Assembly: GCA_030824555.1 (NCBI GenBank)
Contig: JAVBXK010000139.1
Location: forward strand, 1 to 54,111
Length of the DNA: 54,111 bases
Direction: 5' to 3'
DNA from: a bacterium
GTDB lineage: Bacteria; Pseudomonadota; Gammaproteobacteria; Burkholderiales; Burkholderiaceae_C
In this document: in pieces, positions 8,453-16,529 of the stretch
Position numbering within the stretch: position 1 is the first letter of the stretch
Layout of the letters: the number at the start of each line of letters is the position of its first letter
Program-made: the position numbers and the translations under genes
Notes under the pieces: generated by a model
Database searches by the model: none
What the model saw: only the letters and a program-made list of their open reading frames with translations
What the model was told of the DNA's origin: nothing

Positions 8453-9247
8453 ATGTCCATGACCAACAGCCAGCTCATGCAAGCGCTGGAGCGAAGCCGC
8501 TGCGAAACCCGGCCGCGCTGCAGCGACGCCGAGTGGGACGTGCGCGTCGAGCTGGCAGCGTGCTACCGGCTCATTGCGCACTTCCGCATGACCGACTGGA
8601 TTTACAACCACATCTCGGCCAGCGTGCCCGGCGAACCCGGCCATTACCTCGTCAACGCGTTTGGCCTGATGTATGAGGAGATCTGCGCATCCAACCTCGT
8701 CAAGGTGAACACCGAGGGGCAACTGGTCGATGACGTGCCCTACGACGTCAACCCGGCGGCGTTCGTCATCCACGGGGCCATTCACCGTGCCCGCCCGGAT
8801 GCCTTCTGCGTGCTGCACACCCACACGGCAGCGGGCGTGGCCGTCTCCATTCAGGCCGAAGGCCTGCTGTCGCTGTCGCAACACGCCATGCGCTTTCACA
8901 ACCGGGTGGCGTACCACGCCTTCGAGGGCATTGCCCTGAACCCCGACGAGCAAAAGCGCCTCGTCCAGGACGTTGGCCCCAAGAACGTGTTGATTTTGCG
9001 AAACCATGGCCTGCTGACCATCGGCACCCGCATTTCAAACGCTTTCAAGGAAATGTTCTTTCTGGAGCGAGCGTGCCAGATCCAGGTGGCGGCGCTGGCG
9101 GGAGACCACCCGCTCACCTGGCCCGACCCTCAGGTGTGCGAACACACGGCCGCGCAATTCGATCAAGATAGCAACTTCCTCCAGAACCGGGACTGGAACG
9201 CCCTCCTGCGGCTGCTGGACCGCACCGACCCTACTTACAAAGCATGA
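8453..9247 (+). CDS. Class II aldolase/adducin-family protein
   Basis: The 264-residue product belongs to the class II aldolase/adducin fold. Metal ligands are suggested by VLHTHTAAG and the later RNHGLLTIG histidine; an N-terminal NHISASVPG segment matches the substrate-phosphate or carboxylate loop of the family. In enzymes of this family the metal polarises a ketone or enediolate for aldol cleavage or decarboxylation; the substrate here is unknown. ATG 8453 is preceded by CAGGAGA. The LysR regulator gene follows in the same direction and may control it. Confidence 0.88.
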   Translation: MSMTNSQLMQALERSRCETRPRCSDAEWDVRVELAACYRLIAHFRMTDWIYNHISASVPGEPGHYLVNAFGLMYEEICASNLVKVNTEGQLVDDVPYDVNPAAFVIHGAIHRARPDAFCVLHTHTAAGVAVSIQAEGLLSLSQHAMRFHNRVAYHAFEGIALNPDEQKRLVQDVGPKNVLILRNHGLLTIGTRISNAFKEMFFLERACQIQVAALAGDHPLTWPDPQVCEHTAAQFDQDSNFLQNRDWNALLRLLDRTDPTYKA

Positions 9248-9280
9248 CCCCTGCCCGCTGCAGCGTGCTGAACCCCGCTG

Positions 9281-9299
9281 GGCGGGTGGGGCACCCGCC
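9281..9299 (+). terminator. GC-rich hairpin after the aldolase-like gene
   Basis: GGCGGGTG and CACCCGCC pair around a three-base loop, 34 bases after the stop. No T run follows directly; termination efficiency is uncertain. Confidence 0.4.
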
Positions 9300-9325
9300 T
9301 TCGCAGCACCGCCGCTTTTTCACCC

Positions 9326-10234
9326 ATGGGATACGACCTCGACCAGCTTCGGGCCTTCAAGGCCATTTGTGAGCACGGCAGCCTGGGCCGGGCCGCTCAG
9401 GCCCTGGCCATCACACAGCCAGCGCTCAGTCGCACCGTTCAGCGGCTGGAACACCAGGTGGGCGCACACCTGTTCGAGCGCCACAGCAAAGGGATGCACC
9501 CCACCGAGCTGGGCCGGGCCCTGTACCCCCACGCGACCAACCTGCTGCACCAGTCTGACCAGGCGGTCGAAGACATGGCTGCGCTGCAAGGGCTGGCAAA
9601 GGGCACCATCCGCGTGGGCAGCATTGCGAGCCTGGCCAGCTCCCGCATGCTGTCCACGGCACTGGCCACCACGCTGCGGCGCTTTCCAGGCCTGCAGGCG
9701 CATGTGATCGAGGGCACCTGGGAACAGCTGTGCCTGGCCCTCAGTGACCACGGCATCGACCTGGCACTGGGTGTGGCCACCCCGGACACGGCCGACGTGA
9801 CCGCCATCGGGCACTGCCGCTGGACAGACACCGTCCACATCGTTGCGGCATGTACCCACCCGCTGCATGCCTTGCCCGCACCGTCGCTGGCCGATGCACT
9901 CGCGAACCCGTGGGTGATCACCCCCAAGGGGAGCCAACCTCACGAACACCTGCAACACCTGCTGGCCAGCCAGGGACACGCCATGCCAGCGCAAGTGGTC
10001 TACACCCGCTCGATCAGCATGCTCAAAAGCCTGGTGGTGCATTCGGGCTTTGTGAGTTGGTGCCCGTTGTCCATGATCGAGCCAGAGCGCAGTGCCCACC
10101 TGGTGGCCGAACTGCCCATTCAAGCAGGCGTTGCCACGCGGGAGCTGTCCGTGTTCCGTCGCACGCAGGGCCGGTTGCCCCTGCCTGCGGCGCGGCTGCT
10201 GGAAGCCATTGGCGAACCGCCCCTCGACCGCTGA
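9326..10234 (+). CDS. LysR-family transcriptional regulator
   Basis: The 302-residue protein has the N-terminal LysR winged helix (about residues 1-62; LGRAAQALAITQPALSRTVQ) and a C-terminal periplasmic-binding-protein-like effector domain (about 90-295). The effector is unknown. It lies 78 bases downstream of the class II aldolase gene in the same orientation, an arrangement suggesting it regulates that gene or a metabolite of its pathway. It converges on cyanase but shows no resemblance to any specific cyn regulator beyond family level. Confidence 0.9.
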   Translation: MGYDLDQLRAFKAICEHGSLGRAAQALAITQPALSRTVQRLEHQVGAHLFERHSKGMHPTELGRALYPHATNLLHQSDQAVEDMAALQGLAKGTIRVGSIASLASSRMLSTALATTLRRFPGLQAHVIEGTWEQLCLALSDHGIDLALGVATPDTADVTAIGHCRWTDTVHIVAACTHPLHALPAPSLADALANPWVITPKGSQPHEHLQHLLASQGHAMPAQVVYTRSISMLKSLVVHSGFVSWCPLSMIEPERSAHLVAELPIQAGVATRELSVFRRTQGRLPLPAARLLEAIGEPPLDR

Positions 10235-10348
10235 GCGCGGAACACATCGAGAACGCGCGTGCGGACGCTTCTGCGGGTGTGAACGAGGGCCCACGGCTGG
10301 CGTTCTGCCCCGGCCGCTGCCTTCAGGTGAAGCGGCAAAGACGTTTCA

Positions 10349-10396
10349 TTGAAAAAATAGCTATTACCGCATATGCAGAAAGGCTTTTCAGCTATC
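10349..10396 (-). repeat. ATAGCTG-type interspersed repeat overlapping the cynS stop
   Basis: Read on the minus strand, the element begins at the cynS stop codon (TGATAGCTG) and ends in AATAGCTATTTTTTCAA, so it can also act as a terminator. Similar but diverged sequences lie inside the ttcA and arsA-like genes. Family membership is judged by eye. Confidence 0.55.
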
Positions 10397-10838
10397 AATA
10401 CTGCTTGTAAGGCAGGAATTTGCCTGACAGCACCACGTTCACGCGGTCGCCTTTGGGGTCGGGCTGGCGGACGATGTCCATGCTGAAGTCGATGGCGCTC
10501 ATGATGCCGTCACCGAACTCTTCGTGGATCAGCTCTTTGATGGTGGTGCCATACACGCTCACGATTTCGTACCAGCGGTAAATCAGTGGATCGGTGGGCA
10601 CGAGTGTGGGCAGCGAGCCCTTGTAGGGCACCACTTGCAGCCATTTTTGCTCTTCATCGGTCAGGCCGAAGATGTCGCCCAGCACTTTGGCTTCGGCGGC
10701 AGAAGCGGTCATCTGGCCCAGGCACAGGGCCGTGGTCCATTCTTTGGACTGGCCCACTTTCGTGGCCACGTCGGACCATTTGATGCCTTGGGCAACTTTG
10801 GTGCTGATGATTTTTTCAGTGACTTCCAAACGGTTCAT
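10395..10838 (-). CDS. cynS: Cyanase (cyanate hydratase)
   Basis: The 147-residue protein is a clear CynS: an N-terminal helix-turn-helix-like bundle and a C-terminal catalytic half. Catalytic residues corresponding to E. coli Arg96, Glu99 and Ser122 are visible as Arg88 and Glu91 (YRWYEIVSVYG) and Ser114 (GIMSAIDFS). It converts cyanate and bicarbonate to ammonium and CO2 through carbamate and works as a decamer in the cytoplasm. The start at 10838 has GAGG upstream; a longer frame to 10883 adds a non-conserved tail. It is the last gene of the nrtA-nrtB-nrtD-like importer operon, which makes cyanate the likely transported substrate. Confidence 0.97.
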   Translation of the reverse strand: MNRLEVTEKIISTKVAQGIKWSDVATKVGQSKEWTTALCLGQMTASAAEAKVLGDIFGLTDEEQKWLQVVPYKGSLPTLVPTDPLIYRWYEIVSVYGTTIKELIHEEFGDGIMSAIDFSMDIVRQPDPKGDRVNVVLSGKFLPYKQY

Positions 10839-10939
10839 GGTGAAACTCCTCTCGGTGGTTGGGTAAAACAAATGCTGGGACAAAGCTCCGCCCTGGGAGG
10901 CCTGGACCTCCTTCAGGCAGACAAGAAAGACAGGACGGG

Positions 10940-11842
10940 TCAGTGCGCTTTGGCGCGACTCACCAGGAAATCGACGATGTGGTTACGCAAGTCGTAGTAG
11001 CCAGGCAGGTGGTGCAGGTCGGCGCGTGTGCGGCTGCGTGGCAGCGGGTTGACCACCACCTCGGCCATGCCGCCAGGCACGTAACGCGTGGCGGTTTCGG
11101 CGCCCGCACTGCCACCGCTGGAGGCGGGCAGTTCCTGGCCATTGGTCATCAGCAAAATGCGGTCGGACAGCAGAATGGCCTCGTCCACGTCGTGCGTGAT
11201 CATGAACACCGTTTGCTGCGTCTCGCGCACGATGCCCATCAACTCATCCTGGATGGTGCCGCGCGTGAGGGCATCGAGCGCACCAAACGGCTCGTCCAGC
11301 AGCAGCATCTTGGGTTGGATGGCAAACGCACGGGCAATGCCCACACGCTGCTTCATGCCGCCCGACAGTTCGCTGGGCTTTTTGTCGATGGCCTGACTCA
11401 GGCCCACCAGCGCCACGCTTTTTTCCACGTGCACATTCACCTTGGCCCGAGGCCATTCGGGCCAGCGTGACTTGACCGCGAAAGCGATGTTCTGGCGCAC
11501 CGTCAGCCAGGGCATGAGCGCGTGGCTCTGGAACACCACGCCACGCTCCAGGCTGGGGCCAGCCACCTCGCGCCCGTCCATGAACACGTTGCCGCTGGTG
11601 GCGGTGTCCAGCCCCGCCAGCACGTTCAGGATGGTCGTTTTGCCGCAGCCCGAGTGACCGATGATGCAAACGAACTCGCCCCTGTCGATCTGGAACGACA
11701 CATTGGCAAACACCGGTTTGGCCGGGTTGTAGGCCTTGCTCAGGCCCTCGATCTTCAGATAGCCAGACATGGCGGGGTCTTTCACTGAGGTTGATGCGGT
11801 CTGGCGTGCAGCGTCTGCACGCACGCTGGTGTCACTCCACAT
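10940..11842 (-). CDS. cynD: ABC transporter ATPase, cyanate/nitrate type
   Basis: This ABC ATPase (300 residues from 11842) shows Walker A GHSGCGKTT, the signature LSGGMKQRVGIARA and Walker B MLLLDEPFGALDA, with the H-loop ITHDVDEA. It is closest by eye to NrtD/CynD/SsuB-type subunits. The start is ambiguous: ATG 11842 overlaps the permease stop by 11 bases and has AAGG upstream, whereas ATG 11770 (MSGYLKIEGL) fits the usual length better but has no good site. It energises uptake with the permease and binding protein encoded upstream. Naming as cynD rather than nrtD rests only on linkage to cyanase. Confidence 0.88.
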   Translation of the reverse strand: MWSDTSVRADAARQTASTSVKDPAMSGYLKIEGLSKAYNPAKPVFANVSFQIDRGEFVCIIGHSGCGKTTILNVLAGLDTATSGNVFMDGREVAGPSLERGVVFQSHALMPWLTVRQNIAFAVKSRWPEWPRAKVNVHVEKSVALVGLSQAIDKKPSELSGGMKQRVGIARAFAIQPKMLLLDEPFGALDALTRGTIQDELMGIVRETQQTVFMITHDVDEAILLSDRILLMTNGQELPASSGGSAGAETATRYVPGGMAEVVVNPLPRSRTRADLHHLPGYYDLRNHIVDFLVSRAKAH

Positions 11843-12695
11843 AGGTCACGGCCTTCTGCGCCTGGGCGAACAGCAGGTCGAGCGCCATGCCCACCACGCC
11901 GATCAGCAGCACCGCAAAAATCACGTTGGTCAGCGACAGGTTGTTCCACTCGTTCCACACGAAGTAGCCCACTCCCGTGCCGCCCACCAGCATCTCGGCC
12001 GCCACGATCACCAGCCAGGCAATGCCCATGCTGATGCGCATGCCGGTCAGGATGGTGGGGGCAGCCGCCGGCAAGATCACCTGGAAGGCCTTGCGCAGCG
12101 GCGTCACTTCAAGTGTGCTGGCCACGTTGAGCCATTCGCGCTTGACCGAGGCCACACCGAAAGCCGTGTTGATGAGCATGGGCCAGACCGAGCAGATGAA
12201 GATGACGAAGATGCCGCTCACGTCAGAGTCTTTCAGCGTGTACAGGGCCAGCGGCATCCACGCCAGCGGGCTGATGGGCTTCAAGACCTGGATGAAGGGG
12301 TCGAACGCCTTGCGCATCAAGGGTGACATGCCAATGAGGAAACCCACCGGAATGGCCACGATCACAGCCAGCAAAAAACCCAAGCCCACACGGCCCAGCG
12401 AGTGCGCCAGCTGGATACCGATGCCCTTGTCGTTGGGGCCCTTGTCGTAAAACGGATCGGCCATCTGGGCCCAGATGGCCTTGCCCACCTCGATGGGGGG
12501 CGGGAAGCCGGTGCTTTTGGCCGCACCGGGGTCTTTGCCCATCATCTTGGCGTACTCGATTTGCTCGGCCGTCATGCCGGTGGACGCGCCACCGATGCTC
12601 GGCCCCGTGGTGGCCAGCTGCCAGGCCCCGACGAAGCAGATGAAGATCAACAGCGACACCAGACCGGCGCGCAGGTTCAGGCTGGCAGTTTTCAT
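11832..12695 (-). CDS. cynB: ABC transporter permease, cyanate/nitrate type
   Basis: The 287-residue membrane protein has about six predicted helices, starting with LVSLLIFICFVGAWQLA, and the binding-protein-dependent transport signature region around EWLNVASTLEVTP followed by ILPAAAPTILTGMRIS. It belongs to the NrtB/SsuC/TauC group. A soluble loop of about 60 residues follows the first helix, as in NrtB. The ribosome binding site GGAGG (12701-12705, reverse strand) is formed by the end of an interspersed repeat. It overlaps the ATPase gene, consistent with coupled translation. Confidence 0.9.
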   Translation of the reverse strand: MKTASLNLRAGLVSLLIFICFVGAWQLATTGPSIGGASTGMTAEQIEYAKMMGKDPGAAKSTGFPPPIEVGKAIWAQMADPFYDKGPNDKGIGIQLAHSLGRVGLGFLLAVIVAIPVGFLIGMSPLMRKAFDPFIQVLKPISPLAWMPLALYTLKDSDVSGIFVIFICSVWPMLINTAFGVASVKREWLNVASTLEVTPLRKAFQVILPAAAPTILTGMRISMGIAWLVIVAAEMLVGGTGVGYFVWNEWNNLSLTNVIFAVLLIGVVGMALDLLFAQAQKAVTYVE

Positions 12696-12700
12696 GTCCG

Positions 12701-12769
12701 CCTCCGTCGAGCCGCCTCAAGGAGGTTGAGGCCCCCTCGGGGGGCAGCGAGTGCAACGAGCGCGGGGGT
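12701..12769. repeat. Interspersed repeat, copy 1 (CCCCCTCGGGGGG family)
   Basis: This 69-bp unit matches the copy at 12782-12850 at 65 of 69 positions. Its centre GCCCCCTCGGGGGGC folds into a strong hairpin, followed by AGCGAGTGCAACGAGC. On the minus strand it ends in GGAGG, which is the ribosome binding site of the permease gene. Confidence 0.85.
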
Positions 12770-12781
12770 TGTCAAGGTCAA

Positions 12782-12850
12782 CCTCCGCCGAGTCGCCTCA
12801 AGGAGGTTGAAGCCCCCTCGGGGGGCAGCGAGTGCAACGAGCGTGGGGGT
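12782..12850. repeat. Interspersed repeat, copy 2 (CCCCCTCGGGGGG family)
   Basis: Direct repeat of copy 1 with 81-bp periodicity and four mismatches. The pair fills nearly all of the gap between the binding-protein gene and the permease gene. The hairpins could protect mRNA ends and set different expression of binding protein and membrane components. Confidence 0.85.
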
Positions 12851-12857
12851 GCACATA

Positions 12858-14261
12858 TCACGCCTTCTTGATGGCAAAGCTATCGGCGTAGGCCGCTGCC
12901 TTGGCGGGGTCAAACTCTTTGCCCATGATCTTGTGCTTCATGTACGTGGGGCCTGCGGTGAAAGGCAGCCCCAGATCCTTCATGTGTTTGCGCGCGTCGG
13001 TGATGAGGAACACCTTTTCGGCAATCTGGTTGTAGTTGACATCGCCTTTCAGGTGACCCCAGCGCTTCATTTGCGTGAGCATCCACACGGCCATGCTCTG
13101 CCAGGGCATGGGGTCAAAGTCGGCACGGTCGGGCACGTTCTGGATCTTGCCCAGGCCGTCGGCATACTTGCCAGTCAGCACCTGGGTGATCACGGCTTCG
13201 GGCTGGTTCAGGTACTGGGCGGGGGCAATCACCTTGGCGATCAGCTCGCGGTTTTCGGGCTTGCGCGCCATGGCGGCGGCAGTCAGCACGGCGCGATACA
13301 GCGCGGCAAAGGTGTTGGGGTTCTTCTGGATGAACTCGGTGCTGGTGCCGAAGGCGCAGCAGGGGTGGCCGTTCCACAGGTCTTTGGTCAGGGTGTGCAA
13401 GTAGCCCACCTCGTCGAACACGGCGCGCTGGTTGAACGGATCGGGGCCCAGGAAGCCGTCGATGTTGCCCGCGCGCAGGTTGGCCACCATTTCAGCCGGA
13501 GGGATGACGCGCAGCTGCACATCGGTGTCGGGGTTCAGGCCGTGCTCGGCCAGGAAGTAGCGCAACAGGAAGTTGTGCATCGAGAACTCAAACGGGATGC
13601 CGAATTTGAAACCCTTCCAGTTCTTGGGATCGCGGTTGTCCTTGTGCTTCAGGCTCATGGTGATGGCCTGACCGTTGATGTTCTGGATGGTGGCCACGTT
13701 CATGGGCGTGGCGTTGCTGCCCAGCCCCAAGCTGATGGCCAGTGGCATGGGCGACAGGAAGTGCGACGCGTCGTACTCCTTGTTGATCATCTTGTCGCGC
13801 ACCAGCGCCCAGCCGGCCGTTTTGGTGACTTCGACATTCAGGCCCTGCTTGCTGTAAAAGCCCAGGGGGTGGGCCATGATCAGCGGCGTGGCGCAGGTGA
13901 TGGGGATGAAGCCGATCTTGAGGTTGGTTTTTTCCAGCGCGTTTTTGTCTTGCGCCATGGCCTGCAGGCTGGTGATGGGCAACACACTGGAAATGGCGGC
14001 CATGGCCGTGCCCTTGCCCACGGCGCGCAGGAAACGGCGACGCACGGCGTCTTGCGGAAACAGTGCCTTGACGAGTGTGGCTTCGATGAACTCATTGCTG
14101 TAGGCCTCGAAGTCCGCGGTTTCGCTGCGGGCGCGCAGGGTGGCTGCTGCGGCATCGGCATTCACTTCAGCGTGGTGGTCGGCCAGCGTGTGGTCGCGGC
14201 CACAGCTGCACTTCATCATCAAAGGACGGTCGGCGTTGTAGGGATCGAAGAACTCGGACAT
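12858..14261 (-). CDS. cynA: ABC transporter substrate-binding protein, NrtA/CynA type
   Basis: The 467-residue protein is an NrtA/CmpA-like binding protein; LKIGFIPITCATPLIMAHP opens the ligand-binding domain near residue 113. A twin-arginine export motif RRRFLRAVGKG lies at residues 74-84, far from the N terminus. It is preceded by about 70 residues containing CSCGRDHTLADHH (Cys18, Cys20, His24), a possible metal site. The start at 14261 follows GAGGTG and is preferred to 14288. Linkage to cyanase suggests cyanate as ligand, with nitrate, nitrite or bicarbonate as alternatives. A sigma-54 promoter candidate lies 35 bases upstream. Confidence 0.9.
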   Translation of the reverse strand: MSEFFDPYNADRPLMMKCSCGRDHTLADHHAEVNADAAAATLRARSETADFEAYSNEFIEATLVKALFPQDAVRRRFLRAVGKGTAMAAISSVLPITSLQAMAQDKNALEKTNLKIGFIPITCATPLIMAHPLGFYSKQGLNVEVTKTAGWALVRDKMINKEYDASHFLSPMPLAISLGLGSNATPMNVATIQNINGQAITMSLKHKDNRDPKNWKGFKFGIPFEFSMHNFLLRYFLAEHGLNPDTDVQLRVIPPAEMVANLRAGNIDGFLGPDPFNQRAVFDEVGYLHTLTKDLWNGHPCCAFGTSTEFIQKNPNTFAALYRAVLTAAAMARKPENRELIAKVIAPAQYLNQPEAVITQVLTGKYADGLGKIQNVPDRADFDPMPWQSMAVWMLTQMKRWGHLKGDVNYNQIAEKVFLITDARKHMKDLGLPFTAGPTYMKHKIMGKEFDPAKAAAYADSFAIKKA

Positions 14262-14295
14262 GGCACACCTCGTGAGTAGTTGGTGCATGTCTCAA

Positions 14296-14311
14296 TGCAA
14301 GCAACGGGCCA
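14296..14311 (-). promoter_or_regulatory. Candidate sigma-54 promoter of the cyanate operon
   Basis: On the minus strand TGGCCCGTTGCTTGCA fits TGGCAC-N5-TTGCA with one mismatch and the required GG/GC spacing of ten. The predicted start near 14286 leaves a leader of about 25 bases. Nitrogen control through NtrC would be expected for such a gene set but no clear NtrC site was found. Confidence 0.65.
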
Positions 14312-14376
14312 CATGGCCTGGCATGGGCCACCTGACAGACAGTTTGGCAACACATCGCACACGCTGCGTCCATGGC

Positions 14377-14396
14377 TTGTAGGGCCAGCACTACAA
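14377..14396. promoter_or_regulatory. Inverted repeat upstream of the cyanate operon
   Basis: TTGTAG and CTACAA are separated by eight bases, about 65-80 bp upstream of the -24/-12 element. It may be an activator site; the protein is unknown. Confidence 0.4.
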
Positions 14397-14430
14397 AATT
14401 CACGCGAACCCGGTGTGGCGACCCACCACC

Positions 14431-15156
14431 TCAGCGCTGGCCATGCCTTTCGGCGTACAGCGCCAGCTCCACGTCGTTGTGCGTGCCCGTTTTTTCGAGG
14501 ATGCGTACCCGATAGGTGCTGACGGTGTTGGGTGCAAGGCCCAGCTGCGCACCAATTTGGGTCACGCTTTGGCCCTGTGTCAGCAGGCGAAACACCTGGT
14601 GCTCGCGGTGCGACAGGGCTTCGGGGCCAACCTGTGCACCACGATGGCCCACGGCCATGGCCAGTGCCTCGGCGGTGGCGGGGGTGACGTACACGCCACC
14701 GGCGGCCACCTTGCGCACGGCGGCCAACATGTCGTCGGGGTCGGCGCTTTTGTTCAGGTAGCCGCTGGCCCCCAGCTTGATGCAGCGCACGGCGTACTGC
14801 TTCTCCGGGTAGGTACTGAGCATGAGCACGGGCAGGCGTGGGTGGCTGCGGCGCAGCTGCTGCAGCACGTCGAGCCCGTCCATGCCGGGCAGGGCAATGT
14901 CGAGCAGCACCACGTTCAGCGCACCCGACTGGCCATTGCCAGTCAACTCGGCCACGCGGTCGAGCACCTCGGGGCCGGTGGCGGCTTCCGCCACCACCAG
15001 CACCTCAGGTGCGTCGGCCAGCACCTGCTTCAGGCCTTCGCGCACGATGCGGTGGTCGTCACCCAGCAGCACGCGGATGGTGGGCACGCCAGCCACGGTG
15101 GTTTGAGCTGCAGGTACGGCGGATGGTGCTGCAGAAGGGGCAAAATCAGGCATCAT
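14431..15156 (-). CDS. NarL/FixJ-family response regulator
   Basis: The 241-residue regulator has a receiver domain (about residues 27-145; phosphorylation site Asp86 in VVLLDIALPG, acidic pair GDDH) and a C-terminal LuxR-type helix-turn-helix (about 178-235; LSHREHQVFRLLTQGQSVTQ). It is encoded 43 bases after the sensor kinase gene and is almost certainly its partner. Both follow amiE in the same direction, so they probably belong to the end of the amide/urea operon. A second ATG one codon in is equally possible as start. Target genes cannot be named from the sequence. Confidence 0.92.
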   Translation of the reverse strand: MMPDFAPSAAPSAVPAAQTTVAGVPTIRVLLGDDHRIVREGLKQVLADAPEVLVVAEAATGPEVLDRVAELTGNGQSGALNVVLLDIALPGMDGLDVLQQLRRSHPRLPVLMLSTYPEKQYAVRCIKLGASGYLNKSADPDDMLAAVRKVAAGGVYVTPATAEALAMAVGHRGAQVGPEALSHREHQVFRLLTQGQSVTQIGAQLGLAPNTVSTYRVRILEKTGTHNDVELALYAERHGQR

Positions 15157-15199
15157 GATTCCGAATGAAAACAGGCTCTACCGCTTTGCTGTATTGGTT

Positions 15200-16477
15200 T
15201 TACAGCTGTAGTTTAAGTGTGGTGGTGGTGCCCGCACCCGGGGCGCTGCGCACCTCCACCAGGCCGCCCAGGTGGCGGGCACGCTCGCGCATGCCCATGA
15301 TGCCGTAGGCGTTGGTGGCCTCGAATGCCTGGGGCGGTGCGCCCACACCGTCGTCTTGCACCGACAGCTGCAGCGTACCGTCGGTACATGCAATGCGCAC
15401 CACCAGGTGGCTGGCGCGGGCGTGGCGGCCCACGTTGCTGAGCATTTCCTGGAAGATGCGGAACACCGCCATGGCCTGGCGCTCGGGCAACTCGGGCAGC
15501 GCACAGGCCGTGGCGCTGTTGTGCGCACCCAGCCCGTTTAGCGTGTCGGGCCTGCAGGCCACGCTGTCGGCCCCATTTGCGTCGGGGGCGCCGGTGTCCA
15601 GGTGCCAGTCCAGCCCCAGCTCGGCGCTTTGCACGAATTCTTGTGCCTGCCACTCCAGCGCGGCCCACAGGCCCTGGTGGTCGAGGATGCTGGGGCGCAG
15701 GTCGGTGATGATGCGGCCCACGTTGTCCACCGCGCTCTCGATCAGGCGGCTCATGTTCTGGCACTTGCAGCGCATGCGGGTGCGCATGTCTTCGGCGGCT
15801 TCGGCGCTGCGTTGCTGTTGCTCCGACAGGCGTTTGTCCAGCCAGTTGACGTCCATTTTTAATGCCACCAGCAGGCTGCCCAGCTCGTCGTGCACCTCGC
15901 GGGCAATGCGGGTGCGCTCGTCTTCGCGCACGCTTTCGCTCCAGGCAGCCAGCTCGCGCACCTGGGTCAGTGCGGTTTCCAGTGCCAGGGTGCGTTCGCG
16001 CACGCGCAGCTCCAGCTCGTCTTTGGCCAGTTGCAGCGCATCGGCGGCGCGCTTGCGCTCGGTGATGTCGACGAAGGTGACCACCGCGCCGCGCACATGC
16101 GCCCCATCGAGAATGGGGTGACTTGAATATTCGACCGGGAAACGGGTGCCGTCGCGCCGCCAGAACACCTCGCTGTCGATCCGGCAAGGCAGTCCTTGTC
16201 GAAAAGCGTTGAAGATGGGGCACTCGGACTCGGGGTATGGCGTGCCATCGGAGCGTGCATGGTGTGTCAGGTCGTGCATGTTGCGACCCAACAGCTCGGT
16301 CGGTTCATAGCCGATCAGCCTCGCCCCGGCGGGGTTGATGAACACGCACAGCCCGTCCAAGTCCACCCCATAGATGCCCTCGCCGGTAGAGGCCAGCAGC
16401 AAACCCAGCGGGTCGCGCCAGGCCGCCGAGGCGGGGGCGAAACTGGAACCGGCAAGTTGCTGGGTGTGAATGTGCAT
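15200..16477 (-). CDS. PAS-domain sensor histidine kinase (NarX/HPK7 type)
   Basis: The 425-residue protein has one PAS domain (about 25-145), a coiled-coil linker, a HisKA_3 dimerisation segment with the phospho-acceptor His196 in AREVHDELGS, and a C-terminal HATPase (DDGVG, then YGIMGMRERARHLGG). No membrane helix is evident, so it is probably a cytoplasmic sensor. The start is uncertain: 16477 (MHIHTQQLAG) avoids overlap with amiE, while the frame extends to 16552. It pairs with the downstream NarL-type regulator. The PAS ligand is unknown; the position behind amide hydrolases hints at nitrogen or redox sensing. Confidence 0.9.
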   Translation of the reverse strand: MHIHTQQLAGSSFAPASAAWRDPLGLLLASTGEGIYGVDLDGLCVFINPAGARLIGYEPTELLGRNMHDLTHHARSDGTPYPESECPIFNAFRQGLPCRIDSEVFWRRDGTRFPVEYSSHPILDGAHVRGAVVTFVDITERKRAADALQLAKDELELRVRERTLALETALTQVRELAAWSESVREDERTRIAREVHDELGSLLVALKMDVNWLDKRLSEQQQRSAEAAEDMRTRMRCKCQNMSRLIESAVDNVGRIITDLRPSILDHQGLWAALEWQAQEFVQSAELGLDWHLDTGAPDANGADSVACRPDTLNGLGAHNSATACALPELPERQAMAVFRIFQEMLSNVGRHARASHLVVRIACTDGTLQLSVQDDGVGAPPQAFEATNAYGIMGMRERARHLGGLVEVRSAPGAGTTTTLKLQL

Positions 16478-16529
16478 GACATCACACAAGCAACGCCTGT
16501 GCCATGCCCGCTGGCCGAAGGCCCATTCA

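Noticed and set aside
12402-14279. 625-residue open frame on the plus strand
   Set aside because: It is antisense to the permease and binding-protein genes, which have clear domains; its own translation is His/Gly/Val-rich without any motif.
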